From: Incurvaria masculella
Taxonomy: Eukaryota > Arthropoda > Insecta > Lepidoptera > Incurvariidae
Length of the DNA: 64,000 nucleotides
Reading direction: 5' to 3'
Assembly (NCBI GenBank): GCA_946894095.1
Contig: OX335644.1
Span: forward strand, 19,201,595 to 19,265,594
Every line of letters begins with the position of its first letter. Position 1 is the stretch's first letter. The notes beneath the pieces were generated by a model. The model did not search any database. It was not told the origin of the DNA and saw only the letters and a list, made by a program, of their open reading frames with translations. Made by a program: the position numbers and the translations under genes. Shown here in pieces: positions 54,724 through 64,000 of this stretch.

Positions 54724-54943
54724 TTTTGCAACCGAGATGATGTGTTTCGAGATATGGACGATCGGTGGTCTTGGCAGCTGCCGCTGCGTGCGCGCCACTG
54801 GGCCGGGTCGGCGCGCGGCACGCCGCAGCACCGCGCTTGGGCGCCGCCGCCGCTCTCGCTGCCCCCCCTCGCCCCCGCCGCCGCTGCTGCCGCCGCATTC
54901 GACGCACACTCCGCCTCTGGCACGCACTCGCCGACTCTAGTGG
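54724..54943 (+). CDS. Lrrk: Lrrk exon 33 (COR insert, Pro/Ala-rich; acceptor uncertain)
   Basis: The donor GTGG|GTGAGT is clear and phase-compatible with exon 34. The coding frame reads FRDMDDRWSWQLPLRARHWA, then Pro- and Ala-rich runs, and ends THSPTLVG. The only acceptor in the right phase that I find is AAAATAG at 54723; it is weak and lacks a good pyrimidine tract. Confidence 0.7.
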
Positions 54944-55079
54944 GTGAGTTGTATGTGGTGCGGAAATGTATCATGTCAATTGATCATTTTGGATGGACCA
55001 TTGATAATGATCTCATTGAATTTTTTGTGCCCAAGTTGCAGGAATTTACATTCAATAAATGTCAATCAAGCCATTGATA

Positions 55080-55452
55080 ATGTAATTAAATGAAATAGTT
55101 AAACTAGAAAACCACTAAAGGAATAGTATCATAAACATTCAATACAAACGGGGTGGGACCTAAGAGCCTTTTTACCTCGGTGCCTTAGGCAGATGGGTAA
55201 GCAGCGGGACAGGGCACTGGTTCTCAGGATCCCTCAGTGACAACTGCAGCACGGACTCTTTCTTTTAGCCAAACATCCAAGTCTGCCAGGGAAATCTAGG
55301 GCCAACTAGATTCAAGAAAAGGGAGTGGCCCTGATTGAGCACCTGTCCTAGCACACCTTTAACACTGGCCAAGGTTATAAAATAAACATAATCGATCAGA
55401 ATAAAGGGCAAGAGATTAGAGGGCTGCTTAACACTATCCCTCCATCTTCAGT
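55080..55452. other. Intron stretch, no gene recognised
   Basis: Contains CCTCAGTGACAACTGCAGCA and a poly(A)-signal-like AATAAAC at 55382. It may belong with the adjacent minus-strand open frame. Confidence 0.3.
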
Positions 55453-55852
55453 CTACCGTCGCTTAATTAGCAACAGGCGAATGTGCCTGTTAATTGTCAA
55501 CATCCCTCCAATAAGAAACACCTGATCCTGTAGATAATTTATCCATACAGTCGGAAACTCTGGAATACACTCCCTGCTGAGGCTTACAACCTGGGCAGCA
55601 ATCTCTGTCGATTTCGTCGTCATGGCAACATCCAGCAATCTCTGGCAACATGATTTATGGTCAAGTATGGAACCATACATTGAGCAATAATTTCCCGCAT
55701 ACATATTGCTCCATTTATTCCTCTGCTGTGTTCCACTATGTTTGGCAACAGTTAGTCGGCAATTAATTGCCTCAAAAATAGCCCGTGTATGGTTCTTTAG
55801 GTAAGGGTCTGGCGTATACCTTATCCCGCAATTAGCAAAAACATTATTTACA
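55453..55852 (-). pseudogene. Unidentified minus-strand open frame (about 133 aa)
   Basis: From the Lrrk intron edge down to a stop at 55453 the minus strand is open for about 133 codons: CGIRYTPDPYLKNHTRAIFE, then NKWSNMYAGNYCSMYGSILD and IAAQVVSLSRECIPEFPTVW. The composition looks protein-like, unlike the GC-driven shadows elsewhere. No start codon, splice site or family recognised. It is more likely a fragment of a mobile or virus-derived gene than a working exon. Confidence 0.35.
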
Positions 55853-55853
55853 G

Positions 55854-56038
55854 GGGATGGTTGCAGCGGAGTGGGCGGCGAGGGGGTGTGGGGGCGTGGG
55901 GGCTGCGAGCGCGCGCTGCGCCGCCTGCTGCTGCTTTCGTACGTGCCGTGCGGCTTCTGGCCACGGCTCATCACGCGCGTGCTAGCGGACGAGGCGGTCG
56001 CCGACGTGCCGCACCGCTACTACCGCCTGCCGCCAGAG
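55854..56038 (+). CDS. Lrrk: Lrrk exon 34 (COR domain, second half)
   Basis: After acceptor TATTTACAG the frame gives CSGVGGEGVWGRGGCERALR, then LLLLSYVPCGFWPRLITRVL. The SYxPxGFWPRLI block is strongly conserved in LRRK COR domains. The donor is GAG|GTGCGT; phase 0. Confidence 0.95.
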
Positions 56039-56084
56039 GTGCGTTCACTCCTCCAGGGATAAGGATATCTGTACCATATTTATT

Positions 56085-56240
56085 TTATCTAACTGGACAT
56101 GGATACCACACCCACATTATGATATTACCTCAATACACAGCATTATTGTACAAATTAGGTGGCATACCAAGACCTTCCCTTCATTTAATACTCAATGAAA
56201 CACATGGACAATTTTTTAATGCCTCTGACCAACCTAGGCG
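56085..56240 (-). mobile_element. SINE 3' fragment, antisense
   Basis: AACTGGACATGGATACCACA and TAGGTGGCATACCAAGACCT. Confidence 0.55.
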
Positions 56241-56359
56241 ACCTACATTCAATAATATTTCAGAATTTGGTTTGCACTTGTGCCCTGCATTGCATTATGT
56301 TCAGCCGGGTGTCCGTCCTTGGCAAACGGAAAGGTACAGACCTGAGTGCGTGTGCACAG

Positions 56360-56571
56360 CTAAAGGTGTCGCTCGAGCTGCCGGCGTCGTGGCAGCTCTG
56401 GCAGAGCGGGCTGCGCCTCATGCTGGGCGAGCTGACGCTGCTGAGCGTGCGCGAGGTGCCCACCACGCACGACGAGGACCTGCTCGGGGCGACCGCTCCG
56501 CTGCTCGACGCAGACTGCGAAGCGCCGCCCTCCGCCGCCGTCGCCGCCGCACGCCACTACCGCAGCTACAG
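56360..56571 (+). CDS. Lrrk: Lrrk exon 35 (end of COR)
   Basis: LELPASWQLWQSGLRLMLGE is followed by an acidic/Ala-rich tail ending RHYRSYR. The acceptor is GTGCACAG and the donor AG|GTCGCT, which leaves two bases that match exon 36. The intron after it contains the intact Gypsy element. Confidence 0.9.
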
Positions 56572-56944
56572 GTCGCTCACATTCACCGAATAGAAAGGAA
56601 GGGAGAGTAAAAGCTGCCGTATCGCCGAAGTGACCATATAATTGTATGAGAATTCGGCGGCGCATCATATGCCACACATTCGAAACATCAAAATGCGTTC
56701 GTCAAGTCAGTTCCCACCCACACAAATCCTCCAATATGCCTGCGGCTATGTTTGAACATTGCATGTACCTTTAAGTTGGGGTGGTAGTTTTCGAAAATTG
56801 GACACAGCTGGTCTTATAGTAGAAGTGCTAGATGCCATATCTCCTTCCTTTTTATCTATTGTCACATCTAACCAATCTTATTGTGCACTGTCCTGTACAT
56901 AAAGATGTAAACACAATAATCTGAATGGTTTGAACGTTTAACTT

Positions 56945-57143
56945 TTTTTTATGTTGTGGTCATGTTATTAGCCCAAAACAACCTCATGCGAATTAGATAC
57001 CATGCCAGGACATTCCTTTTATTGCACAGCTACATTTAACTGGATGCAAAACACTGTCAACTTCTATTGTCGATTCGAAAATCGTTCGTTCCATGCGATA
57101 GTATCATCCTGGGCGGGATTAACCCTACCTGGGAATGGGAACC
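56945..57143 (-). mobile_element. SINE, left part, split by the Gypsy insertion
   Basis: ATTAGATACCATGCCAGGAC and GGGCGGGATTAACCCTACC. Its sequence resumes after the Gypsy element at 61456 (TACTGTTTAACGTGGAATCC), where other copies read GACCTACAGTTTAATGTGG. Confidence 0.7.
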
Positions 57144-57284
57144 TGTTGTGTACCGAAATATTGTAGCCTAAAATGTAGTACTCTCACCAATGACATTTAG
57201 ATTGAGGTTATGTTTTGTCAATTACATCATGTGTCAAAACTAACATCGTGTTTGCTTTCGCGGTCATAAACCAAGGTTATAACA
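57144..57284 (+). repeat. Gypsy element 5' LTR (141 bp)
   Basis: Starts TGTTGTGTACC and ends GGTTATAACA (TGTT...AACA). By eye it is identical to the 3' LTR. A primer binding site, TGGCGACGAG, follows at 57286, matching the 3' end of insect tRNA-Ser(GCU). Confidence 0.9.
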
Positions 57285-57303
57285 GTGGCGACGAGAGATA
57301 AAA

Positions 57304-60300
57304 ATGGCTAAATCCATCCGGTACGAAGAGTACAAACCAGGCGAAAACTGGACTGCATACTATGAGCGTTTGTATTACTGTTTTGCGGCAAACGAAATCA
57401 CCGACCCGAAGCTCCAACGCGCGAACTTTTATGCGGTCTGCGGCGCACAGACGTACACCACCCTGATCTCCCTGATCAGCCCCCGAAAATCCGACGAGGT
57501 GTCCATCGAACAAATAGTGCAGTTGTTGACTCAACACTTCGAACCGCAACCCAATGAAATCACACAAACCTACAAGTTCTACAGGCGCGACCAGGGCTTA
57601 AATGAAAACATAGCAGACTACATCACAGAACTACGAAAAATCAGCAACTTTTGCAACTTCGGCACATTTCTTGAACGAATGTTACGAGACCGGATAGTGT
57701 GCGGCATGCAGAACAAAACACTCCAGAAAGAGTTGTTGCAACGCTGCGACTTGACTTATGCAAATGTAGTAAGCACAGCAATTGCCGCAGAGACAGCCGG
57801 AAAAGACCTAAGCATAATAAACAGTAGAAGTAGAACGAATGCAACCACATTCACCAACACGGACCACGCAGGGGAACCAATGGACATGAATCGAATAAGT
57901 GTACCATCAAATGCAAAAACTAAGTGTTATCGCTGCGGAAATTCACATTCAGGGGAGTGCAAGGTAAAACATCTATCGTGCCGGTACTGTCACATAACTG
58001 GACATATCGAGAGAATATGCCAGCAGAAAAAACGAGACCAGGCTCGTAGGAACAACATCAATGAAATGAACACAGAAAATAATCCAGATACAAACAACAA
58101 TGCCGATCATATAATGAACAGTCTGTACAACATAGGAGACGAAAATACCACCGATAAGAAATTATTCCCTTCATTTATGATGACAGTTACAATGGACAGC
58201 GTAAAACATGACTTTGAGCTCGACACGGGAGCAGCATTTACCATCATCAGCAGAGACAACTATGAAAAGATATGGAACCGAGAACCCAAACCAAAAATAG
58301 AGAAAACTAACCTCCGATTGAAAGCGTGGACGGGGAATGGAGTAGACTTAGTTGGGGTCATAAATGTGAGAGTCAGATATGCAAACAGTGAGGCCACACT
58401 TCCACTATTAATCGCCAAAAGCAACGGCCCCAGCTTAGTCGGCAGAAACTGGCTACTTCCGCTACAGATACAGATTCATGGACTAAACCAGGTTAATCCA
58501 GATTACCTTAAAAGCATCTTAAATAAATATCCAACAGTGTTCGAACAATCGCTAGGTAGATACAACGGACCTGCAGTATCTATCCGCCCAGATCCAGAAA
58601 TGAAACCAACTTACCTTAAATATCGCAGTGTGCCATATGCATTGAGAGAACAGGTGGAGGAAGAACTTGACAGAATGACGAGAGAGGGGGTGCTGAAACC
58701 AATAGCATACTCAAAATGGGCAACCCCCATAGTACCTTTGGTAAAACCATCGGGTGGCATCCGCATCTGCGGTGACTACCGATCGACAGTAAACAAAGCT
58801 ACCAATAATGACACCTATCCATTACCAACCAACAACGAAATACTGGCAAACCTAGCAGGCGGCAAATACTTTTCTAAATTAGACCTGGAGCGCGCATACA
58901 CGCAAGTGGAAGTGGACGATGAAACTGCAAAAATACTCACCATTAACACGACCAAAGGCTTGTTCTCGGTCCATCGTTTACCGTTCGGAGTAAAGGCCGC
59001 CACAGGCATATTTCAGCGCTTAATGACGCAAACACTAAGTAACATCAAAGGAGTACAGGTTCTGCTTGACGACATACTAGTATCTGGAAGAACGATAGAA
59101 GAACATAACAACAGACTAGAGGAAGTGCTGAAACAGATAAGTGAAGCGGGTTTAAAACTAAACCAAAACAAATGTTGTTTCCTCTTACAAGAAGTGGACT
59201 TTTTAGGGTTCACAATAACTCCAGAAGGTGTGAAGCCGAACAGGAATAAAGTGAGCGCAATTGTAAATGCTCCGAAACCGACGACTGTTAAAGAGTTGCA
59301 AGCTTTCCTTGGCCTGTACAACTTCTATGAGCGATTTCTTCCGAACAAGGCCTCAGTACTGGAACCGTTACATCGATTGTTAGACAAAAACTCCATTTGG
59401 AAGTGGACAGAGTCAGAAGAGTCTGCTTTTAATCAAGCAAAAGAGCTACTTACATCTGACAGGGTTCTAGTTCACTTTGACGCAAACAAAGAAATCACAC
59501 TGTCATGCGACGCATCAGCATATGGCGTCGGCATAACGTTAGCACACATAATGGACGACGGATCAGAGAAACCAATCGCAATGGCGTCAAGAACGTTAAA
59601 CAAACATGAAAGAAATTATTCGGTATTGGACAAAGAGGCAACGGGAATCATGTTTGGGCTTAGCAAATTTCATAACTATATCTGGGGTAAAAAAGTGATA
59701 ATCTTCACTGACCATAAGCCGCTTATAAGCATTTTCGGAACCAACAAACCAATACCAATCACACTGTCACCCAGAATGACCCGATGGGCACTTCAGCTCA
59801 GCACATATGACTATGAATTGAAGTATAAAGAAGGAAAGAAACTAGGCAACTCTGATGCATTGAGCAGGTGGCCAGAACAAGGAGACAATGAAGATAAACA
59901 CGACGAAGCCTATGGAGATGTTCTGCTGATGACAGCAGAACCTAACGACCCGAATCTCACGGTCGAGAAAATTGCAGAATTCACTCGAAAGGATATCACT
60001 CTATCAAAAGTGCATAGCTGGATACGCAGGGGATGGCCACAGAAGGTAACAGAAAAATCATTACATCTATACTGGCTACGACGCGCAGAGATGTCGACGA
60101 TGAAAGATTGCATTCTAATCGGTAACAGAGTTGTGATTCCAGAATGCATAAGAAAGGACATATTAAAAATATTGCACGACTCACACAACGGAATTGTTGC
60201 CACAAAGGGGGTGGCAAGAAGTTATGTTTGGTGGCCGAACTTAACCAAGGATATTGAAGCAACTGTGGCTTCGTGTGATATATGTCAGAACCATCGACAC

Positions 60301-61164
60301 TTACCGCCAAAAGTATGTACAGTTTGGCCGCCACCATCGCGACCGTGGTCCCGCTTACATGTTGACTTTGCTGGTCCATACATGGGAAAGACATTTTTCA
60401 TCGCAATTGATGCGTTTTCAAAATGGCTAGAAGTACGTATAGTCCCCAATACATCATCAGCTGTAGTCACTCAAGTATTGAGAGAAATCTTCAGCAGCCA
60501 AGGGCTCTGCGAGATCTTGGTCTCAGATAACGCAACAATGTTCACATCTGCAGAGTTCAAACATTTCTGCAGCAGAAATCAGATAAGAAGCATACTAGTA
60601 CCACCATACCACCCTGCTTCTAACGGGCAAGCTGAACGCACAGTCCAAACCGTCAAGGAAAAACTTAGCAAGATGTCTGATGTCCCTTGGAATCTCAGAT
60701 TACCCAGATTGTTATATGCCATGAAGTCCACTCCCAGCGCTACCACAGGCAAAACGCCTGCAGAATTGCTGAACGCCAGACCATTTCGCACATTCCTTGA
60801 TTGTATACACCCACAACATGCAAACACACAAAATGCAAGAGAAGAACAACCTTACCCTAAGCGCAGACATTTTGAAGAAGGTCAACCCATTCGTTACCGC
60901 CTGTATAACAAAAGTGATAAATGGGCATGTGCGGTCATTCACAAAAAATTAAGCAACCAGAGATTTTTAATAAAGACAGACAGTGGCAAAATAATACAAC
61001 GCCATCTTAACCAAATCATCAAGAACTCAGGAAGCGAAGAAGAAACAGAAGGAGAAGAAGTGACAAAAATGAGGGAAGTTTTAGGTATTCCAAAAGGAGC
61101 TGTAGTTACAAAAAGAATAGACAGTGATTCAGTGTTAGAAGATTTTATTAGTGTGGATCATTAA
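57304..61164 (+). CDS. Gypsy gag-pol polyprotein (1,286 aa)
   Basis: Encodes Gag and Pol in one frame. Gag carries two zinc knuckles near residues 208-240 (CYRCGNSHSGEC and CRYCHITGHIERIC). The protease has LDTGAAFT with Asp307. Reverse transcriptase includes ICGDYRSTVNKA and LLDDIL (Asp589-Asp590). RNase H follows near 735 (SCDASAYGVG), then a zinc finger ending CDICQNH. The integrase triad is Asp1021, Asp1075 and Glu1111, spaced D-x53-D-x35-E as is usual. There is no envelope frame. Codon use is A-rich, unlike the surrounding host exons. All key residues are present, so it may be active. Confidence 0.95.
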   Translation: MAKSIRYEEYKPGENWTAYYERLYYCFAANEITDPKLQRANFYAVCGAQTYTTLISLISPRKSDEVSIEQIVQLLTQHFEPQPNEITQTYKFYRRDQGLNENIADYITELRKISNFCNFGTFLERMLRDRIVCGMQNKTLQKELLQRCDLTYANVVSTAIAAETAGKDLSIINSRSRTNATTFTNTDHAGEPMDMNRISVPSNAKTKCYRCGNSHSGECKVKHLSCRYCHITGHIERICQQKKRDQARRNNINEMNTENNPDTNNNADHIMNSLYNIGDENTTDKKLFPSFMMTVTMDSVKHDFELDTGAAFTIISRDNYEKIWNREPKPKIEKTNLRLKAWTGNGVDLVGVINVRVRYANSEATLPLLIAKSNGPSLVGRNWLLPLQIQIHGLNQVNPDYLKSILNKYPTVFEQSLGRYNGPAVSIRPDPEMKPTYLKYRSVPYALREQVEEELDRMTREGVLKPIAYSKWATPIVPLVKPSGGIRICGDYRSTVNKATNNDTYPLPTNNEILANLAGGKYFSKLDLERAYTQVEVDDETAKILTINTTKGLFSVHRLPFGVKAATGIFQRLMTQTLSNIKGVQVLLDDILVSGRTIEEHNNRLEEVLKQISEAGLKLNQNKCCFLLQEVDFLGFTITPEGVKPNRNKVSAIVNAPKPTTVKELQAFLGLYNFYERFLPNKASVLEPLHRLLDKNSIWKWTESEESAFNQAKELLTSDRVLVHFDANKEITLSCDASAYGVGITLAHIMDDGSEKPIAMASRTLNKHERNYSVLDKEATGIMFGLSKFHNYIWGKKVIIFTDHKPLISIFGTNKPIPITLSPRMTRWALQLSTYDYELKYKEGKKLGNSDALSRWPEQGDNEDKHDEAYGDVLLMTAEPNDPNLTVEKIAEFTRKDITLSKVHSWIRRGWPQKVTEKSLHLYWLRRAEMSTMKDCILIGNRVVIPECIRKDILKILHDSHNGIVATKGVARSYVWWPNLTKDIEATVASCDICQNHRHLPPKVCTVWPPPSRPWSRLHVDFAGPYMGKTFFIAIDAFSKWLEVRIVPNTSSAVVTQVLREIFSSQGLCEILVSDNATMFTSAEFKHFCSRNQIRSILVPPYHPASNGQAERTVQTVKEKLSKMSDVPWNLRLPRLLYAMKSTPSATTGKTPAELLNARPFRTFLDCIHPQHANTQNAREEQPYPKRRHFEEGQPIRYRLYNKSDKWACAVIHKKLSNQRFLIKTDSGKIIQRHLNQIIKNSGSEEETEGEEVTKMREVLGIPKGAVVTKRIDSDSVLEDFISVDH

Positions 61165-61309
61165 GGTACATAGCATGAACAATATAGTATAAGTGTATGT
61201 TGATTATCGTTTATTGAGTTCACAGAGCTACGCATCTGAAAGTTTGCGAAAGAGATAACCCACTCATTGTATTCTAGTTTAATAGAATAGTTCAATCTGA
61301 GAGGGAAGG

Positions 61310-61450
61310 TGTTGTGTACCGAAATATTGTAGCCTAAAATGTAGTACTCTCACCAATGACATTTAGATTGAGGTTATGTTTTGTCAATTACATCATGTGT
61401 CAAAACTAACATCGTGTTTGCTTTCGCGGTCATAAACCAAGGTTATAACA
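61310..61450 (+). repeat. Gypsy element 3' LTR (141 bp)
   Basis: Preceded by the purine tract GAGAGGGAAGG and followed by GAACC, the target duplication. I see no difference from the 5' LTR. Confidence 0.9.
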
Positions 61451-61500
61451 GAACCTACTGTTTAACGTGGAATCCAAACCACAAATGACCAATCCCTTAG
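61451..61500 (-). mobile_element. SINE, right part after the Gypsy insertion
   Basis: TACTGTTTAACGTGGAATCC continues the SINE interrupted at 57143. Confidence 0.6.
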
Positions 61501-61876
61501 TCAGCTCTTACAACATGCACGGGAAGAAATAAAGTGGGCCCAATTGTATTCCTTTTCTGTACCGGAACCCACATTGTTTTAAAGCTATCAGTGCCGAATG
61601 GCTTTTTAGGGCTCCGAGTTCCTGAATAACCTTTACTTAGTTTATTTAGGAAGATTTGTAAGGAAAAATTTTGATGAGTAAATATTTAAGTAAATGTCAA
61701 ATTTAGTTTGTGTTGTGTTTAGTTTATGTCTCATCCTGCCGCATGAAAAGCCGTAAGTTTTCAAACATGACAACTGTAATTTCTTTATGCAATAAATCAT
61801 TCATTTATTCATTCATTCAGTTAGTGATTGTTATGCTCGTATCACTGTAATGAAGTTATGCGGCATGACACGGCAG

Positions 61877-62015
61877 GTTCCGGCTCAAGCAGGACGGTGC
61901 CTGGTGCGAGCTGGACGCGGCCGCGAGCTGCATCGTGGAGGTGTCGCTGCCCGCCGAGGTGCTCGTGGTGCGGAGGGCTCTGAAGGGGGACACCGGCGAG
62001 TGTATCGGCTACCAG
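61877..62015 (+). CDS. Lrrk: Lrrk exon 36 (post-COR segment)
   Basis: FRLKQDGAWCELDAAASCIV and EVSLPAEVLVVRRALKGDTG precede donor CAG|GTACGG. The acceptor is ACGGCAG. Immediately after the donor there is a run of 20 G residues (62030-62049). Confidence 0.88.
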
Positions 62016-62049
62016 GTACGGGGCGGGGCGGGGGGGGGGGGGGGGGGGG
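62016..62049 (+). repeat. G-rich run next to Lrrk exon 36 donor
   Basis: The donor GTACGGGGCGGGGC leads into an uninterrupted run of 20 G (62030-62049). It could form a quadruplex in RNA or on one DNA strand. Confidence 0.8.
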
Positions 62050-62220
62050 CTTGCAAACAACATTACCTATTATACTTTTGAGATTACTGCGGTTGTTAGA
62101 CATGTTTGAAAATGTTACGGCTTTTACGGAGAATGTTTCTTCCCACCTCGTGAAAAGCCGTAACATTTCGTAACATTTAAAATATTAAATGGTCATTACG
62201 ACGTAGCCAACTTTAATTCA

Positions 62221-62545
62221 ATGTATACAATGAACACCATCGAGAAACTCCGTGGACATTCCTTAAAACTAAACCGAACTAGTTCCAATTCCAACCCAAG
62301 AAAGTACTTTCTAACCAACCGAGTAGTGTACTTTTGGAACAAGCTACCACAAGAAGTAATAAGTGCTGTATCAGTTAACAGTTTTAAAAATCAACTTGAC
62401 AAACATTTGAACAAAAATTAAACTAATAAGTATACGAAACAGAAACAAAAAAAATATAAAAGATATTTAAAAAGTGCACTTAACACGTGAAATAGACGCA
62501 TCAGCTTGAAGCTGCTAGTGTATATAAATAAATAATAATAATAAT
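62221..62545 (+). pseudogene. CR1/RTE-like LINE ORF2 C-terminal fragment
   Basis: The frame includes TNRVVYFWNKLPQEVISAVS and NSFKNQLDKHLNKN, ending in a stop at 62421. A 3' UTR (CAGCTTGAAGCTGCTAGTGT) and an (AAT)n tail follow. It is the same family as 26774-27410 but without the nested insertion. Confidence 0.75.
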
Positions 62546-62925
62546 ATTTTTTCAAACATTACCTATTAACATATAGTAAAGGTTGTGCTTGAGAATGTTG
62601 TGTGTGCCCGTAACACACAACTGGCCTGGGAATCGCTGATTAGATCCTGGCACATGAGACCACTGGGATGGTACGTAACGATCCTCGCGAACGGATTGAT
62701 AACAAGAGTGTCGCCATATGGCTAGAATGCAAAGGCGAAAAATAGGGTTGCTGCAGACTCTTGAAATCAAATGAAAATGAAAATGAAAATATCATTTATA
62801 TCATTTAAATATCACGATACAGTCTTGTGTATGTCTGTTAAGCTAAAAAAGGGCCCGATTTTTTTTTCCCAGCTCTTAATCTAAATAAGATAAGACTTAA
62901 ATTAAATGCTACATCACTCTTTCAG

Positions 62926-63025
62926 AACATCAGTGTGGAGCCTAGCCCGGAGGCGGTGGCGCGGTTGCTGTCTCTGGCCTCCGACCACGTCGACTTGCTG
63001 CTCGAGGACTGGTACCCAACCCTCG
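62926..63025 (+). CDS. Lrrk: Lrrk exon 37 (COR-to-kinase linker; last exon seen)
   Basis: NISVEPSPEAVARLLSLASD and VDLLLEDWYPTLG follow acceptor CTCTTTCAG. The LLEDWYPTLG segment is typical of LRRK just ahead of the kinase. The donor CTCG|GTCAGT leaves one base, so the gene must continue past the window. Confidence 0.92.
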
Positions 63026-63361
63026 GTCAGTAGACCTCTCTCTTCCTCCCAAATCATGCCCGTGGCTGTGGCCATTTACATCGAATGTCTAAGAAAGTAT
63101 GTGACATTTGACCACTGAATGACCAAGAACTGAACTCTCGACTGAGATCCTAGCGCACACGCTCTCGTGTAATTGTAAAGATGTCCACTACTAATGCGAG
63201 TAAGGATGCGAGCAGCACGCTAGGTTGGATAGTGGTCCGGCTTTTACATCGCCATAATTGAGTTGGTGTGTCAAGGCTGAAATTCAAAGTGTGGCGACTG
63301 CACATGACATACGGTGTAGGTAGTGGCTGTTCCGTCTAATGCAGAGGTTCTCTTTCGTTTT

Positions 63362-63740
63362 TTTATGAATCCTGACATGAATGGCTAATACCACACAACT
63401 ACCGTTATGATATTAGCCCAATACACCACATTCCCGAAGGAATTAGGTGCCATGCCAGGACCTTCCTTTTATGAGCACGGCTATATTGAACTGGATGTTT
63501 AATCAAAGACAATTTTTTATTGCCGCTTCAACCATTTTTTCATTTACCACCTAGTAGGGGAAGGGGACCTACAGTTTTACATGGATTCCAAACCATAGAG
63601 CAACTCGCATTAGTGACGAAATGCACTTATCCAACTCAGAATGAGAAAGAAAGTGGTTAATGAACTGGGCGAGGATTTGAACCTAGACCTGCCACTAGGC
63701 TACTAGCCCCCGCACCACTAGGCTACTAGCTGCTCAAAAG
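63362..63740 (-). mobile_element. tRNA-headed SINE, antisense, near full length
   Basis: ATGAATGGCTAATACCACAC, then AATTAGGTGCCATGCCAGGA and the inverse box B (GGATTTGAACC). The head end is duplicated (CCACTAGGCTACTAG occurs twice, at 63691-63735). Confidence 0.72.
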
Positions 63741-64000
63741 AAGAAACTTCTCTAAGAAGAGACTACGAGAAACTTATTTTGTCCACCACCCACTTTGAGG
63801 TTCTATTATTTTCCAGCGCCCCGAAAATGTTTAGCTTTACCACATCTTATAAATCACAATTTCAATCATTACTTTAATAGATTTAATTGTTTATACATAT
63901 ATAACGTGCCACATGAGTTTACTATAATATCTTGTTTCTGAGTTCTAATGAGGGCAATCAAACGAGACTTTAAAAATAATATTTAGCAAATCAATCGATG
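63741..64000. other. Right edge, AT-rich Lrrk intron
   Basis: No exon, repeat or RNA recognised. Confidence 0.4.

Larger units (their letters stand above)
57144..61450 (+). mobile_element. Complete young Ty3/Gypsy retrotransposon (4.3 kb)
   Basis: Identical 141-bp LTRs, a GAACC target duplication (57139-57143 and 61451-61455), a primer site for tRNA-Ser, one intact 1,286-codon gag-pol frame and a purine tract (GAGAGGGAAGG) before the 3' LTR. Short LTRs and a tRNA-Ser primer recall the Mag lineage of Bombyx (inference). Inserted into an older SINE in the Lrrk intron, sense orientation. Confidence 0.93.
13618..63025 (+). other. Lrrk: Lrrk locus: leucine-rich repeat kinase (ROCO family), 5' and central part
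   Basis: This spans all exons assigned to one plus-strand gene. ROCO proteins carry a Ras-like Roc GTPase followed by a COR dimerisation domain, and in the LRRK branch a protein kinase after that. Here ankyrin repeats, leucine-rich repeats, Roc and COR appear in that order, which is the LRRK layout. Exons 3 to 37 keep frame through every GT/AG junction, adding up (with exons 1-2) to about 1,900 codons. The kinase is expected to the right of the window and is not seen. Exons are strongly GC-rich and introns AT-rich. Nearly all larger introns contain transposons, none overlapping an accepted exon. The family (LRRK1/LRRK2 in vertebrates, Lrrk in flies) acts in vesicle trafficking and lysosome biology; that is family knowledge, not visible here. 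Confidence 0.93.

Noticed and set aside
62097..62178. Inverted repeat AAATGTTACGGCTTTT / AAAAGCCGTAACATTT
   Set aside because: Only 16 bp with a loop of about 40 nt and no other support; too weak to call.

Overview
The window looks like insect nuclear DNA, most likely from a moth or butterfly (Lepidoptera). The evidence is small GC-rich exons in long AT-rich introns, several copies of the short repeat with the core GAGTCGGACTCGCAC (familiar from lepidopteran genomes), tRNA- and 5S-headed SINEs, and insect-type BEL/Pao and Gypsy elements. There is no bacterial gene organisation, CRISPR array or genuine tRNA/rRNA gene.

The main gene is a plus-strand ROCO-family leucine-rich repeat kinase (Lrrk). 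I could chain about 37 coding exons from roughly 13618 to 63025. Exons 3 to 37 join with matching reading phase at every junction and canonical GT/AG sites. Domain order is: an Arg/Glu-rich N-terminus (exons 1-2), ankyrin repeats (exons 3-11), a linker (12), leucine-rich repeats (13-23), the Roc GTPase with its G1-G5 motifs (24-28), and the COR domain and following linker (29-37). The kinase domain should lie beyond the right edge. One junction, exon 2 to exon 3, does not keep frame as drawn.

A second gene is nested on the minus strand inside an Lrrk intron (31601-32323). It has two exons and encodes a predicted secreted protein of 145 residues that I do not recognise.

Upstream of Lrrk (1-13617) I see no protein gene. 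That region is a patchwork of SINEs, MITEs and LINE 3' ends. The introns are heavily loaded with mobile DNA. They hold a Gypsy-type solo LTR (16144-16674), an array of about 62 copies of a 54-bp unit (22560-26220), an intact BEL/Pao element (35796-42720), the 3' end of an older antisense BEL element (29475-30310), an intact Gypsy element with identical LTRs (57144-61450), two LINE ORF fragments (48405-49262, 50835-51420) and many SINEs.

The most unusual points are: a 183-bp tandem triplication of one Lrrk ankyrin exon whose phases suit mutually exclusive splicing; the nested antisense secreted-protein gene; a 39-bp duplication that places a copy of an exon's 3' splice-donor context at that exon's own acceptor; a TTAA-flanked MITE whose empty site is still present 2 kb away; and a SINE family whose shared body carries either a tRNA-like or a 5S rRNA-like head.
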